Positions 43,631 through 52,990 of a DNA stretch of 64,000 bases are shown here, piece after piece (positions within the stretch are counted from its first letter, which is position 1; each line of letters begins with the position of its first letter). Position numbers and translations under genes: made by a program. Below the pieces are notes generated by a model that saw nothing but the letters and a program-made list of their open reading frames with translations, did no database searches and was not told where the DNA came from. The DNA comes from Nakamurella flavida (lineage in GTDB: Bacteria > Actinomycetota > Actinomycetes > Mycobacteriales > Nakamurellaceae): NCBI RefSeq assembly GCF_030811475.1, contig NZ_JAUSQV010000001.1, forward strand, positions 2,863,001 to 2,927,000, written 5' to 3'.

Positions 43631-44599
43631 ATGACGCAGCTGACCAAGGGGGCGAACGCGCCGCTGTCCGACGGCCCGGTCGAGATCACCGTGTCCGGCG
43701 CCCGTCGTGGTGCGGTGGACGTGCTGGCCTTCCAGATCACCGCGGCCGGAACGGTGCGCAGCGACGCCGATCTCGTGTTCTTCAACCAGCCCACCTCGCC
43801 CGAGGGTGCGGTGAGACTGCTCGACGGGCAACGGTTGTCGATCGATCCGGCCCGCGTGCCCGCGGCCGTGGAGACGATCGCGGTGTGCGTGGCGGTGGAC
43901 GACGGCGTGGCCGGCCCGCTGACCGCGCAGGGAGAGCTGTCCGTCCGGGTGGACCAGCGCTCCGGTGTGCCGGTCACCGCGTCGGCGTCCGGCCTGACCA
44001 CGGAACGGGCCGCCGTCCTGGTGGAGGTCTACCGCCGGGGCGGCACCTGGAAGGTGCGCAGCGTGTCGGCCGGCTGGACGCAGGGCACGGCCGCGCTGGC
44101 CCGGGAGTACGGCGTGGACGTCGACGAACCGGCAGCCCCGGCCACCACGACCGGGCCCGCCGCTGCTCCACGGGCCGTACCCCCGTCGGGCGCGCCCGCG
44201 CCGACCGGGTACTCCCGGCCGGCACCGCCGACCGCGCCCACCCCGCCCGCCGTGACCGGGTACTCCCGGCCGGCACCGCCGACCGCGCCCGCACCGGCCG
44301 GGTACTCCCGGCCGGGCGGCCCGACCTCCCCGGGCGCACCGCCCCCGGGGTACGGCGCCCGTCCCGCGGACCGGACACCCGCCGCCCCGCACCGCCCCGG
44401 CCCGCCGCCCGGCGACCGACTGCCGCAGCCGGGGGGCTTCCCGCCGCCCGGCGGATCCCTGCCCGCACCGCACGACCCGGCCGCCCTGCCCCGACTGATC
44501 GGCGGCTTCCCGCCGCCCGGTGGCGATGCGCCGCCCGCCCCGCGGGACCGGGTGCCGGCCCTGGTCGGCGGGTTCCCGCCCCCCGGCAGCACCGGCTGA
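43631..44599 (+). CDS. TerD-family protein with proline-rich repetitive tail
   Basis: Residues about 1-170 are a TerD domain: LTKGANAPLSDGPVEITV, DADLVFFNQPTSPEGAV and the calcium-binding-type acidic patches. TerD proteins are linked to tellurite and stress resistance and calcium signalling. The remaining about 150 residues are Pro/Gly-rich, with three copies of GYSRPAPPTAP-like units and several GGFPPPGG units. No other ter genes are near. It starts 17 bases after sthA and may be co-transcribed with it. Confidence 0.88.
   Translation: MTQLTKGANAPLSDGPVEITVSGARRGAVDVLAFQITAAGTVRSDADLVFFNQPTSPEGAVRLLDGQRLSIDPARVPAAVETIAVCVAVDDGVAGPLTAQGELSVRVDQRSGVPVTASASGLTTERAAVLVEVYRRGGTWKVRSVSAGWTQGTAALAREYGVDVDEPAAPATTTGPAAAPRAVPPSGAPAPTGYSRPAPPTAPTPPAVTGYSRPAPPTAPAPAGYSRPGGPTSPGAPPPGYGARPADRTPAAPHRPGPPPGDRLPQPGGFPPPGGSLPAPHDPAALPRLIGGFPPPGGDAPPAPRDRVPALVGGFPPPGSTG
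44203..44315 (+). repeat. 37-base tandem repeat inside the TerD-type gene
   Basis: Two identical copies (44203-44239 and 44254-44290) beginning GACCGGGTACTCCCGGCC, plus a partial third at 44296-44315. Spacing keeps the reading frame, giving the repeated GYSRPAPPTAP units in the protein tail. Such repeats can change copy number by slippage. Confidence 0.8.
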
Positions 44600-44661
44600 C
44601 CTCCTCGACGGGCGCTGTTCCCGGGTAGGGCCCGGGCGGGTGCGCCTCCGCACCCTCGGCG

Positions 44662-44690
44662 CCGGGACGGTGGCCGGACGGCCGTCCCGG
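44662..44690 (+). terminator. Terminator after the TerD-type gene
   Basis: Perfect nine-base arms CCGGGACGG and CCGTCCCGG with an 11-base loop, 62 bases after the stop codon. Confidence 0.65.
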
Positions 44691-44863
44691 GTGAACCGGC
44701 GGTGAGCGGTCCCGGGACTCCCGTTGCCGCCGTCGCGGTCGGGTCGCACACTGTGCCGATGTCGTCACCATGATCACGGCGCGGTCGCCCGTCCCGGGCC
44801 GCCGCGGGGTCCCCACCCGTCGACGGCCCACGCCCCCGCCCCGCCGCCGTCAGGATCCTGCCC

Positions 44864-46414
44864 ATGGCCACGCACGACACCCCACCGCCGGTCGACCGCA
44901 CGCCCCCGGCCGGGCCCGATCCGGGCCGGTTCGCCGAGGAGGAGGCCGGGTACCACAAGGGGCTGAAGTCGCGGCAGATCCAGATGATCGCCATCGGCGG
45001 CGCCATCGGCACCGGGTTGTTCCTGGGCGCGGGCGGGCGACTGAACCAGGCCGGCCCCGCGCTGGTGTTCATTTACGCGCTGTGCGGGTTCTTCGCGTTC
45101 CTGGTGCTGCGGGCCATGGGCGAGCTGGTGCTGCACCGGCCGTCGTCGGGGTCGTTCGTGTCCTACGCGCGGGAGTTCTTCGGCGAGAAGGCCGCGTACA
45201 CCGCCGGTTGGATGTACTGGCTGAACTGGGCGATGACCTCCATCGTCGACGTCACCGCGGTCGCGCTGTACATGAAGTTCTTCGGGCAGTACTCCACGTT
45301 CATCGACTCCGTGCCGCAGTGGGTGTGGGCGCTGGTGGCCCTGGTCATCGTGCTCGGGCTGAACCTGGTGTCGGTCAAGGTGTTCGGCGAGATGGAGTTC
45401 TGGTTCGCGCTGATCAAGGTGGTCGCGCTGGTCGCCTTCCTGCTGGTGGGCATCTACTTCGTGATCTTCGGGACGCCGGTCGACGGGCAGCAGGTCGGGT
45501 TCAGCCTGATCACCGACAACGGCGGCTGGCTGCCGAACGGCCTCGTCCCGGCGATCGTGATCATCCAGGGCGTGGTGTTCGCCTACGCGGCCATCGAGCT
45601 GGTCGGGACGACGGCGGGGGAGACGGAGAACCCCGAGAAGGTCATGCCCAAGGCGATCAACACGGTCATCTGGCGGATCGCGGTGTTCTACGTCGGGTCG
45701 GTGCTGCTGCTCTCGCTGCTGCTGCCGTACACGGCCTACCGGGCGGGCGAGTCCCCGTTCGTCACGTTCTTCTCCTCGATCGGCGTCGACAGCATCGGCG
45801 TGATCATGAATCTCGTGGTGCTGACCGCCGCGCTGTCCTCGCTGAACGCGGGGCTCTACTCCACCGGCCGCATCCTGCACTCGATGGCCAAGGCCGGGTC
45901 CGCACCGCAGTTCGCGGCGCGGATGAACCGGGCCGGGGTGCCGTACGGCGGCATCGCTCTGACCGCGGTGGTCACCCTGCTCGGCGTCGGGTTGAACGCG
46001 ATCGTCCCGGCGGAGGCGTTCGAGATCGTCCTGAACGTCGCGTCGCTGGGCATCCTGAGCAGTTGGGCGACCATCGTGCTGTGCCAGCTCAAGCTGTTCT
46101 CGTGGTCGAAGCAGGGGCGACTGGAACGCCCCTCGTTCCGCCTGTTCGGTTCCCCGTACACCGGCTGGTTGACGCTGCTCTTCCTCGGCGCGGTGCTCGT
46201 CCTCATCGCCTTCGACTACCCCATCGGCACGTACACGATCGCCTCGCTGGTGATCATCGTGCCGCTGCTGGTCTTCGGCTGGTTCCGTTGCCGCGACCGG
46301 ATCACCGCCATCGCGCAGGAGCGTTCCGGCTACACCGGGGCGTTCCCGGTGGTGGCCGCGCGGCCGCTCGCCGACGAGAAGGGGCGCACCCGGAAGGACC
46401 GCGACCGCGATTGA
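44864..46414 (+). CDS. Amino acid permease (AnsP/GabP type)
   Basis: A 516-residue APC-superfamily transporter with 12 helices. The opening [27 protein letters not shown] is the classic amino-acid permease signature and is closest in pattern to L-asparagine permease Ans[21 protein letters not shown] is the second diagnostic block. AGGA lies eight bases upstream of the ATG. Asparagine as substrate is likely but not certain. The gene is alone and converges on the zinc-finger gene with five bases between stops. Confidence 0.9.
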   Translation: MATHDTPPPVDRTPPAGPDPGRFAEEEAGYHKGLKSRQIQMIAIGGAIGTGLFLGAGGRLNQAGPALVFIYALCGFFAFLVLRAMGELVLHRPSSGSFVSYAREFFGEKAAYTAGWMYWLNWAMTSIVDVTAVALYMKFFGQYSTFIDSVPQWVWALVALVIVLGLNLVSVKVFGEMEFWFALIKVVALVAFLLVGIYFVIFGTPVDGQQVGFSLITDNGGWLPNGLVPAIVIIQGVVFAYAAIELVGTTAGETENPEKVMPKAINTVIWRIAVFYVGSVLLLSLLLPYTAYRAGESPFVTFFSSIGVDSIGVIMNLVVLTAALSSLNAGLYSTGRILHSMAKAGSAPQFAARMNRAGVPYGGIALTAVVTLLGVGLNAIVPAEAFEIVLNVASLGILSSWATIVLCQLKLFSWSKQGRLERPSFRLFGSPYTGWLTLLFLGAVLVLIAFDYPIGTYTIASLVIIVPLLVFGWFRCRDRITAIAQERSGYTGAFPVVAARPLADEKGRTRKDRDRD

Positions 46415-46419
46415 GCAGG

Positions 46420-46779
46420 TCAGGGCTTGCCGGCGCACCGCACGCAGCGGGTGGCGGTGGGCATGATCTCCAGTCGGCCCGGCGCGATCGGCTCACCGCA
46501 GCGGCGGCAGCTGCCGTAGCGGCCGGCGTCCAGATCGGCCAGGGCCTCGTCGACGTCGCGGACCCGTTGCCGGGCGGCGGTGTGCAGGCCGTCCACCCGG
46601 AACCACTCCCCGGACAGCGGCGCGCCCTCCGGGTCGTGCTCGTCGTCGTCGGACCGGTCCAGCCGCAGCCGCCGGATCTCCTGCAGCGCCCGGTGGGTGT
46701 CGTCGGACTCCGCGACGAGATCGGCCCGCAGCTGCAGCAGTCGTGCACGGGGGTCGGTGGTCGGTTCGGGGTCGGACAT
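46420..46779 (-). CDS. DksA/TraR-type C4 zinc-finger protein
   Basis: A 119-residue protein: an N-terminal coiled-coil-like helical part with a charged insertion, then a C-terminal zinc finger CRRCGEPIAPGRLEIMPTA ending CVRC. The pattern is that of DksA/TraR family proteins, which bind RNA polymerase or act as small regulators. The acidic pair expected at the coiled-coil tip is not clearly preserved, so true DksA function is uncertain. Confidence 0.88.
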   Translation of the reverse strand: MSDPEPTTDPRARLLQLRADLVAESDDTHRALQEIRRLRLDRSDDDEHDPEGAPLSGEWFRVDGLHTAARQRVRDVDEALADLDAGRYGSCRRCGEPIAPGRLEIMPTATRCVRCAGKP

Positions 46780-46844
46780 CCCACCATCATCACCGCGGGG
46801 CGCACCCGGGAGTGATCGGGTCCGGCGCTGGGCATACTGCCCGG

Positions 46845-48338
46845 ATGCGACCCTTCCCGGCCGGAGTCCTGGTCTTCGTCACGTCGGCGGCGGTGCTGGT
46901 GATGGAGATCCTCGCCGCCCGGCTGCTCGCGCCCTACGTCGGCGTGACGCTGGAGACCTACACCGGCATCATCGGGACGATCCTGGCCGCCATCGCGGTC
47001 GGCACCTGGCTGGGTGGCAAGCTCGCCGACCGGCGCCGGCCGCACCTGCTGCTCGGGCCGATCCTGCTGCTGGGCGGCGCGCTGTCGCTGCTCATCGTGC
47101 CGATCGTGCGGTTGATCGGCTCGTTGTCCTGGGGGACCGGTCCGGGCGCCGTGGTGCTCCTGGTCGCCATGGCGTTCTTCCTCCCGGCGGCGGTGCTGTC
47201 CGCGGTACCGCCCGCGGTGATCAAGATGCAGCTCGCCGATCTGGGCGAGACGGGTCGCACGGTGGGCCGGCTGTCCGCCCTGGGCACGGCCGGGGCCATC
47301 GTCGGCACCTTCCTGACCGGGTTCCTGCTGGTGGCCGCCTGGCCCACCACGCCGATCCTCATCGGGGTGGCCGTGGTCGTCCTGGCCATGGGGGTGGCCG
47401 TCGAGATCGGGCTGCGCCGCTCGACCCGGCAGACCTTCCCCACCGCGCTGGCGGCCGTCGTCGTGCTGGTGGGTGCGGGCGGCGGGCTGGGGGTCGAGCG
47501 GTTGAACGCCGCGCTGGACCCGTGCGAACGGGAGTCGGCCTACTTCTGCGCCCGCGTGGTGCCCGATCTCGCCGGTTGCCCGGACGGGTTGACGCTGTAC
47601 CTGGACACGCTGCGGCACAGCTGCATCCATCCCGACGACCCGGCCCGGCTGGACTTCTCCTACGCGCGGCTGTTCGCCGACACGCTGGCCGTGGCCGGTC
47701 CGGACGACGCCCCGCTGGACGTCGTGCACGTCGGTGGCGGCGGGTTCAGCCTGCCCCGCTACGTCCAGGCCACCCGCCCGGGTTCGACGAACGTCGTCCT
47801 GGAGCTGGACCCGACCCTGGTCGAGATCGCCGAGCAGCAGCTGGGTCTGGTCCGCTCGGCCGATCTGCAGGTGCGGGTCGGGGACGCCCGCACGGCCCTG
47901 CGGGAGCTGCCCGACTCCTCCGCCGACGTCGTGCTGGGCGACGCCTTCGGCGGGTTGGCCGTGCCCTGGCACCTGACCACCGTCGAGTGGGCTCAGGAGG
48001 TCGACCGGGTGATGCGTCCCGACGGGATGTACGTCCTGAACCTCATCGACCACCCGCCGTACCGCTTCGCCCGCGCCGAGCTCGCCACGCTGCGCCAGGT
48101 GTTCGGGTCGGTGGCCGTGCTGGGTCCGCCCGACCGGCTCGCCGGGACGACGGGCGGGAACCTGGTGATCGTCGCCGCCCACCGGCCGATCGACGCCGCA
48201 GCGCTGCTGGCGGTCAACCGCGCGCGGGGTGGGACCGATGCCGCCCTCGCGGGCGACGACGTCACCGGTTTCGTCGCGGATGCGGCGCCGCTCACCGACG
48301 ACCACGCGCCCGTCGATCAGCTGCTCCGCCGCTCCTGA
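46845..48338 (+). CDS. Fused membrane/spermidine-synthase-like protein
   Basis: A 497-residue fusion. The N-terminal about 210 residues carry 6-7 helices of the type found in actinobacterial spermidine synthase-like proteins, starting PAGVLVFVTSAAVLVMEILAARLLAPYVG. The C-terminal about 250 residues form a Rossmann aminopropyltransferase/methyltransferase fold: VVHVGGGGFSLPRYVQ (substrate/SAM site), VVLELDPTLVEIA, VRVGDARTALRELP and VVLGDAFGG. Whether it makes polyamines is unproven. Convergent with the oxidoreductase operon. Confidence 0.87.
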   Translation: MRPFPAGVLVFVTSAAVLVMEILAARLLAPYVGVTLETYTGIIGTILAAIAVGTWLGGKLADRRRPHLLLGPILLLGGALSLLIVPIVRLIGSLSWGTGPGAVVLLVAMAFFLPAAVLSAVPPAVIKMQLADLGETGRTVGRLSALGTAGAIVGTFLTGFLLVAAWPTTPILIGVAVVVLAMGVAVEIGLRRSTRQTFPTALAAVVVLVGAGGGLGVERLNAALDPCERESAYFCARVVPDLAGCPDGLTLYLDTLRHSCIHPDDPARLDFSYARLFADTLAVAGPDDAPLDVVHVGGGGFSLPRYVQATRPGSTNVVLELDPTLVEIAEQQLGLVRSADLQVRVGDARTALRELPDSSADVVLGDAFGGLAVPWHLTTVEWAQEVDRVMRPDGMYVLNLIDHPPYRFARAELATLRQVFGSVAVLGPPDRLAGTTGGNLVIVAAHRPIDAAALLAVNRARGGTDAALAGDDVTGFVADAAPLTDDHAPVDQLLRRS

Positions 48339-48342
48339 GTCC

Positions 48343-49356
48343 TCATCCGCTCGCGTACAGCTCCGGCACCTCCGGCAGCTCGATGTCGACCGTCGTCCCG
48401 GTCCGGTAGGCCTCGATCGCCCGGGTGGACACCACGGTGGCCGCGTAGCCGTCCCACGCATTCGCCCCGAGCAGCGGGGTGTCGTGACGCAGCGCGTCGA
48501 TCCAGCTCTGCAGCTGGACGCGGTAGGCCTCGGCGAACCGCCCGAACCACAGCTCGGGGATGTCGACGCCGCGGCTGAACGCCGCGGACCGGGTGATGAA
48601 GGCGCCGTCGCCCATCACCGACTGGCCCGACGACCCGGTGACCCGGCAGGTCACCTCGTATCCGAGCTGGGCGTTGGCGAAGGCCTCCACCTCCATCAGC
48701 ACCCCGCTGCGGGTGCGCAGGATGACCAGCAGCGGGTCGTGCTGGCCCTCCGGGGTGAGCGGTCCGGGCCGGGGAGTGAGCACGGTGATCGACGCGTACT
48801 CCTCGTCCAGCAGCCACCGGCCGATGTCGAACTCGTGCACCACCATGTTGGTCAGCGTCTGCTCGGTCCGCAGCCCGTACGGCGCCCGGGTGTTGCGGTG
48901 GATGTTGTGCACGATCAGTGGCTCGCCGATGCGCCCGGCGGTGAGCTCGTCCTTGAGCTGCACGTACCCGGGGTCGAAGCGCCGCATGAAGCCCAGCTGC
49001 AGCACCCGCCGGCCCAGGGCGATCTCCGCGTCGACCACGGCCCGGGCGTCCGCCTCGGTGGTGGCCAGCGGCTTCTCGCACAGGATGGGCTTGCCGGCCG
49101 GCAGTCCGAGGAGCAGCTGCTGCGCGTGCACCGCGTCCGGGGAGGCGATGAGGACGGCGTCGACGTCGTCCGCGGTGAACACGTCGGCCAGCTCGTCGAC
49201 TCGGCGGGCATCGATCTGCTCGGCCAGCGCGCCGGCCCGCGCCGGGTCGAAGTCGTGCACGACGGTGACGGTGGACCCGGAGATCCCCCGGGCGAGGCTG
49301 ACCGCGTGCGCGCTACCGATCACGCCGGCCCCGATGACGGCGACCCGGATGCTCAT
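48343..49356 (-). CDS. Gfo/Idh/MocA-family oxidoreductase (inositol-2-dehydrogenase-like)
   Basis: NAD(P)-dependent sugar or inositol dehydrogenase, 337 residues. N-terminal Rossmann motif VAVIGAGVIGSAHA, family signature CEKPLATTEADARAVVDA, and GFMRRFDPGY with HEFDIGRWLL (catalytic Lys of EKP, His/Asp of the HxFD motif), as in inositol 2-dehydrogenases (IolG-like). The ATG overlaps the stop of the preceding Gfo/Idh gene. Last gene of a three-gene operon. Confidence 0.91.
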   Translation of the reverse strand: MSIRVAVIGAGVIGSAHAVSLARGISGSTVTVVHDFDPARAGALAEQIDARRVDELADVFTADDVDAVLIASPDAVHAQQLLLGLPAGKPILCEKPLATTEADARAVVDAEIALGRRVLQLGFMRRFDPGYVQLKDELTAGRIGEPLIVHNIHRNTRAPYGLRTEQTLTNMVVHEFDIGRWLLDEEYASITVLTPRPGPLTPEGQHDPLLVILRTRSGVLMEVEAFANAQLGYEVTCRVTGSSGQSVMGDGAFITRSAAFSRGVDIPELWFGRFAEAYRVQLQSWIDALRHDTPLLGANAWDGYAATVVSTRAIEAYRTGTTVDIELPEVPELYASG

Positions 49357-50396
49357 GCGCCGGCCCCGGCGGCGTCGGGGGTGGCCGTGCGCGGGGCCAT
49401 CCCGGCGGAGCGGTAGATGTCGTCGATCAGCGTCATGGTGAGCACGGCGTCGTCGGCGTCGGTGGACATCGGCGTGCCGTTGCGGACCAGGTCGGTGAAC
49501 GCCTCGAGCTGGTAGGCGTAGCTCGACCGCGTACCCATCCGCTCCTCCTGCTGGCCGCCGCCGCGGGTGATCACGATGCGGTCGTCCTCCTGCGGTTTGA
49601 CGTAGTTGGGGGCGAACGCCTCGCCCCGACTGCCGACCACCCGCAGCGAGAAGTCCACGCTGTGGTGGGTCATGCTCGACTCCAGGTGGACGGGCACCCC
49701 GCCGGGCAGACGCAGGTCGGCGGCGATCCACGCGTCCACCCCCGGGATCTCGGTGAGCTCGCCGCCGCGCGCGCCGGTCAGTTCCGGCTCGCCGCCCAGG
49801 CGGTGGGCGAGTTCCCGGGTCGTCCGGACGGCGTAGCAGCCGACGTCCATCAGCCCGCCGCCGGCCAGGGCCGGGTCCCACCGCAGGTCACCGGCCGGCG
49901 GCGGGGGCATCATCATCCGCACCTCGACGTACTGCAGGTCGCCGAGCTCCCCACCCAGGGCCAGCTCGGCCATCCGGTGCATCAGCGGGTGGTGGAGGTG
50001 GTGGAAGGCCTCGATGACGGGCACCCCCGCCGCCCGCACGGCGTCGCGGACCGTCCGCGCCTCGACAGCGTCGGCGGCGGAGGGCTTCTCGGTCAGCACC
50101 GGCTTGCCGGCGCGGATCGCCCGCAGGTTCCACGGGGCGTGCAGGTTGTTGGTGAGCGGGTTGTAGATCACCTCGACGTCGGGGTGGTCGATGACGGCCT
50201 GGTAGTCGTCCACGACGTGCTCCACGCCGTGCCGGGAGGCGAACTCGGTCGCACGCGACCGGTCCCGGGCGGCGACGGCGACGAGGCGGGCGCCGATCTC
50301 GTGGGCCGGGTCGATCAGGGCGTCGGTGGAGATGCGGGCGGCGCCCAGCACGCCGATGCCCAGCGGGGTGGTCGGGTTCGTCGATGCGGTGCTCAT
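49353..50396 (-). CDS. Gfo/Idh/MocA-family oxidoreductase (dihydrodiol/glucose-fructose type)
   Basis: A 347-residue Rossmann oxidoreductase. GVLGAARISTDALI (nucleotide site), LTEKPSAADAVEARTV (catalytic Lys), EAFHHLHHPLMHRM and GGGLMDVGCYAV follow the pattern of the trans-1,2-dihydrodiol/1,5-anhydro-fructose branch. It differs clearly from the downstream paralogue, so the two act on different intermediates. Middle gene of the operon, 48 bases after the alcohol dehydrogenase. Confidence 0.9.
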   Translation of the reverse strand: MSTASTNPTTPLGIGVLGAARISTDALIDPAHEIGARLVAVAARDRSRATEFASRHGVEHVVDDYQAVIDHPDVEVIYNPLTNNLHAPWNLRAIRAGKPVLTEKPSAADAVEARTVRDAVRAAGVPVIEAFHHLHHPLMHRMAELALGGELGDLQYVEVRMMMPPPPAGDLRWDPALAGGGLMDVGCYAVRTTRELAHRLGGEPELTGARGGELTEIPGVDAWIAADLRLPGGVPVHLESSMTHHSVDFSLRVVGSRGEAFAPNYVKPQEDDRIVITRGGGQQEERMGTRSSYAYQLEAFTDLVRNGTPMSTDADDAVLTMTLIDDIYRSAGMAPRTATPDAAGAGA

Positions 50397-50444
50397 CAGG
50401 TGTCCGTTCTCGGGGCGATCAGGAGGGGCGGGTGGAGGGCGGGA

Positions 50445-51602
50445 TCAGGGGGTCCGGGCGGGCAGGACGTCGGAGACGAGCACCTTGGTCGCGTTCTCCG
50501 CGTCCAGGGAGGTCTCGACGGCCAGGGCCGCGTCGGCGATCGGGAAGACGTGGGACACCATCTCGGCGAACGGGATGCTCGTGTGGTGGCGGGCGAGCAG
50601 GGCCAGGGTGCCGGCGTAGGCCTGCAGGTCCTCCCCGCCGGTGCCCATCACCGTCAGGTTGCGGCCGCAGATCACCGCCGGGTTGAACGCCTCGGCGCCC
50701 ATGTCGACGAATGCGCCGACCTCGACGATGGTGCCGGCGTCCCGGACCAGGCCGATCGCGGTGGCGAACGAGCCGGGGAAGCCGGTGGCGTTGACCGCGA
50801 GGTCCGCCCCGTCGCCGTCGGTCAGGGCCATCACCTCGGCACGCACCGAGGCCGGGTCCTCGCCCACGAGCACGGTGTCGGCGTCGACCAACCGGCGGGC
50901 CAGCGCCAACCGCTTGGCCGACCGGTCCACGGCGATGACCCGACCGGCTCCCATCAGGTGGGCCTTGACGAGGTGGGCCATGCCCAGGGAACCGACCCCG
51001 ACGACGACCACGGTGTCGCCGGGCAGGAATCCGCCGGGGCGTCGGACGGCGGCCGCCCGCTCCAGACTGTGCGTGACGGCGAAGATCTCGGTCAGCACCG
51101 CGACCTCGGAGGGCAGGTCCTCCGGGACGCGGAACACCGCCGTCCCGGGCAGCAGGTGGAGCGACTGCGCCCAGCCGCCGAACAGGTGGGGGGCGGTGGT
51201 CGAGGTCAGCGAGTTGCCGTAGTTCTCCAGGTTCGCGCAGAGGTAGTACGGGAAACCGCGCTGGCAGTTGCGGCACGTCCCGCAGGCCCGGTTCGGGGCA
51301 GGCACCACGCGGTCGCCGATGCGCAACGGGGTGCCGTCGTGCGCGAGGGCCCCGCCCGGGCCGAGAGCCCGGACGGTGCCGATGTTCTCGTGCCCCTGGA
51401 TGATCGGGAACGGGGTGCGGCGCTCCTTGGCCGTCCCGGCGTACTGGACGGTCTCGCCGCGGAAGGTGTGCTTGTCGGTCCCGCAGATGCCCGACGCGAT
51501 CATGTCCAGCAGGATCGCGCCGGGTTCCAGCTCGGTGGGGAGCGGGTACTCCCGCACCTCGATCGCGCCGGGGCCCACCAGGGTCGCCGCCCGTACCGCC
51601 AT
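50445..51602 (-). CDS. Zinc-binding alcohol dehydrogenase (MDR family)
   Basis: A 385-residue medium-chain dehydrogenase. Catalytic zinc residues in GICGTDKHTF and GHENIG; structural zinc cluster CGTCRNCQRGFPYYLC; Rossmann motif VVVGVGSLGMAHLVKA and VIAVDRSAKRL (Asp, NAD). It resembles the threonine/sorbitol-type branch, but the ring around GHENIGTVRALGPGG differs from the sorbitol enzyme at 30583. GGAGGAGA precedes the ATG. First gene of the three-dehydrogenase operon, divergent from the oxygenase gene with 223 bases between. Confidence 0.88.
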   Translation of the reverse strand: MAVRAATLVGPGAIEVREYPLPTELEPGAILLDMIASGICGTDKHTFRGETVQYAGTAKERRTPFPIIQGHENIGTVRALGPGGALAHDGTPLRIGDRVVPAPNRACGTCRNCQRGFPYYLCANLENYGNSLTSTTAPHLFGGWAQSLHLLPGTAVFRVPEDLPSEVAVLTEIFAVTHSLERAAAVRRPGGFLPGDTVVVVGVGSLGMAHLVKAHLMGAGRVIAVDRSAKRLALARRLVDADTVLVGEDPASVRAEVMALTDGDGADLAVNATGFPGSFATAIGLVRDAGTIVEVGAFVDMGAEAFNPAVICGRNLTVMGTGGEDLQAYAGTLALLARHHTSIPFAEMVSHVFPIADAALAVETSLDAENATKVLVSDVLPARTP

Positions 51603-51825
51603 GTCGTCTCCTCCGCTGCCGGGCCGTGGGCCCGTCGTCGTCCTGCAGGTCGTCGGCGGGAACGGGGTCGACACCGACCGGTGGCACGTCCCCGTGGGGC
51701 CGCGCCTCGTGCAGGACGCTAGTGGACGGCACCGACGGCCCGCGGGCGGCGGAGCCGGACTGTTCGGTGGGCGGGCCGTCGTGGGAGGGTGGCACCGTCC
51801 CACCCCGCCCACCCCGGGAGTTGCC

Positions 51826-52896
51826 GTGAGCGTCGATTTCACCGTCCCCGTCGTCGACATCGGCCCCTACGTGCGGGACGATGGCAGCCCCGCCGACCGG
51901 GCGCGGGTGGCCGCCGAGATGGATGCGGCCTGCCGGACGGTGGGCTTCGTGCAGATCCTCGGCCACGGGGTGCCGACGCAGGTCACCGACGGCCTGGCGG
52001 GTGCCATGGACGACTTCTTCGGTCAGGACCTCGAGGTCAAGAAGACCTACCGCACGCCGCCGCACATCAACCGCGGGTACGCGCCGCCGAAGAGCGAATC
52101 GCTCAGCCTGTCCCTCGGGGTCGAGGCGGCCACCCGGATGAACGACTTCTTCGAGGCGTTCAACGTGGGCGCGGCCCGCTCGGACTACCCGGCCGGGGTC
52201 ACCCCCGAGGACAGCGCCGACGACTACGCCGAGAACCTCTGGCCGGCCGCGACGGCGGGGTTCGACGGCGAGGCCTACCGCGCCGCTGTCCAGGCCTACT
52301 TCGTCGAGGCCCGCCGGGTGGCCCGCACGCTGACCCGGGTGTTCGCCGACGCGCTCGACGTCCCCGCCGACTTCTTCGCCACCCGCACCGACCACTCGCT
52401 GGACGTGCTGCGGATGAACAACTACGCGCTCCCGCCCGGCCTGGTCGACCTGGACGGCGAACTGACCGGGATGGGCGAGCACACCGACTACGGCATCGTC
52501 ACCGTGCTGTGGGCCGACCGGGTCGCCGGGCTGCAGGTGCTGGACACCGACGGCGACTGGCACGACGTCAGCCCGATCGAGGGCGGGCTGCTGGTCAACC
52601 TCGGTGACCTCACCGCCCGCTGGACCAACGAGCGCTGGATGTCCACCCTGCACCGGGTCAAGCCGCCCGTGGTCGACGGCACCATTCGCCGCCGCCGCTC
52701 CGCCGCGTTCTTCCACGACGGCAACATCGACGCCGTCATCTCCACCATCGGGTCCTGCATCGGCCAGGACGGCGCCCACTACCCGGACATCACCGTCGGG
52801 GAGCACATCCGGGCCAAGCTCCGTGGATCCCGGGCCGGGGAGCGCAACACCGCCGCCGAGCGGGAGGCCGCCCGGGTGTTGTCCGCCAAGTCCTGA
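51826..52896 (+). CDS. 2-oxoglutarate/Fe(II) oxygenase (isopenicillin-N-synthase family)
   Basis: A 356-residue oxygenase with the DIOX_N domain (VPVVDIGPYVRDD, GFVQILGHGVP) and the jelly-roll core. The iron ligands are His219 and Asp221 (GEHTDYG) and His276 (STLHRVKPP); Arg290/Ser292 of RRRRSAAFF bind 2-oxoglutarate. GGGAG lies ahead of the GTG start. The natural substrate is unknown. It is divergent from an operon of three sugar/alcohol dehydrogenases, suggesting that all belong to one catabolic or tailoring route. Confidence 0.88.
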   Translation: MSVDFTVPVVDIGPYVRDDGSPADRARVAAEMDAACRTVGFVQILGHGVPTQVTDGLAGAMDDFFGQDLEVKKTYRTPPHINRGYAPPKSESLSLSLGVEAATRMNDFFEAFNVGAARSDYPAGVTPEDSADDYAENLWPAATAGFDGEAYRAAVQAYFVEARRVARTLTRVFADALDVPADFFATRTDHSLDVLRMNNYALPPGLVDLDGELTGMGEHTDYGIVTVLWADRVAGLQVLDTDGDWHDVSPIEGGLLVNLGDLTARWTNERWMSTLHRVKPPVVDGTIRRRRSAAFFHDGNIDAVISTIGSCIGQDGAHYPDITVGEHIRAKLRGSRAGERNTAAEREAARVLSAKS

Positions 52897-52917
52897 GACC
52901 GCCCCCGCACAGCGGAA

Positions 52918-52956
52918 CGCCCCGGGACCGGCTGCCGCGCAGTCTGTCCCGGGGCG
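52918..52956. terminator. Bidirectional terminator between oxygenase and acyl-CoA dehydrogenase genes
   Basis: Perfect 11-base arms CGCCCCGGGAC and GTCCCGGGGCG with a 17-base loop, between convergent stops at 52896 and 52991. Confidence 0.85.
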
Positions 52957-52990
52957 CACACCCCTCGTCACTCCCCGGTCGCCCAGAGGT

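Noticed and set aside
44203-44315. CRISPR-like direct repeats
   Set aside because: The repeats are in frame inside the TerD-type gene, only two to three copies, without unique spacers of constant length.
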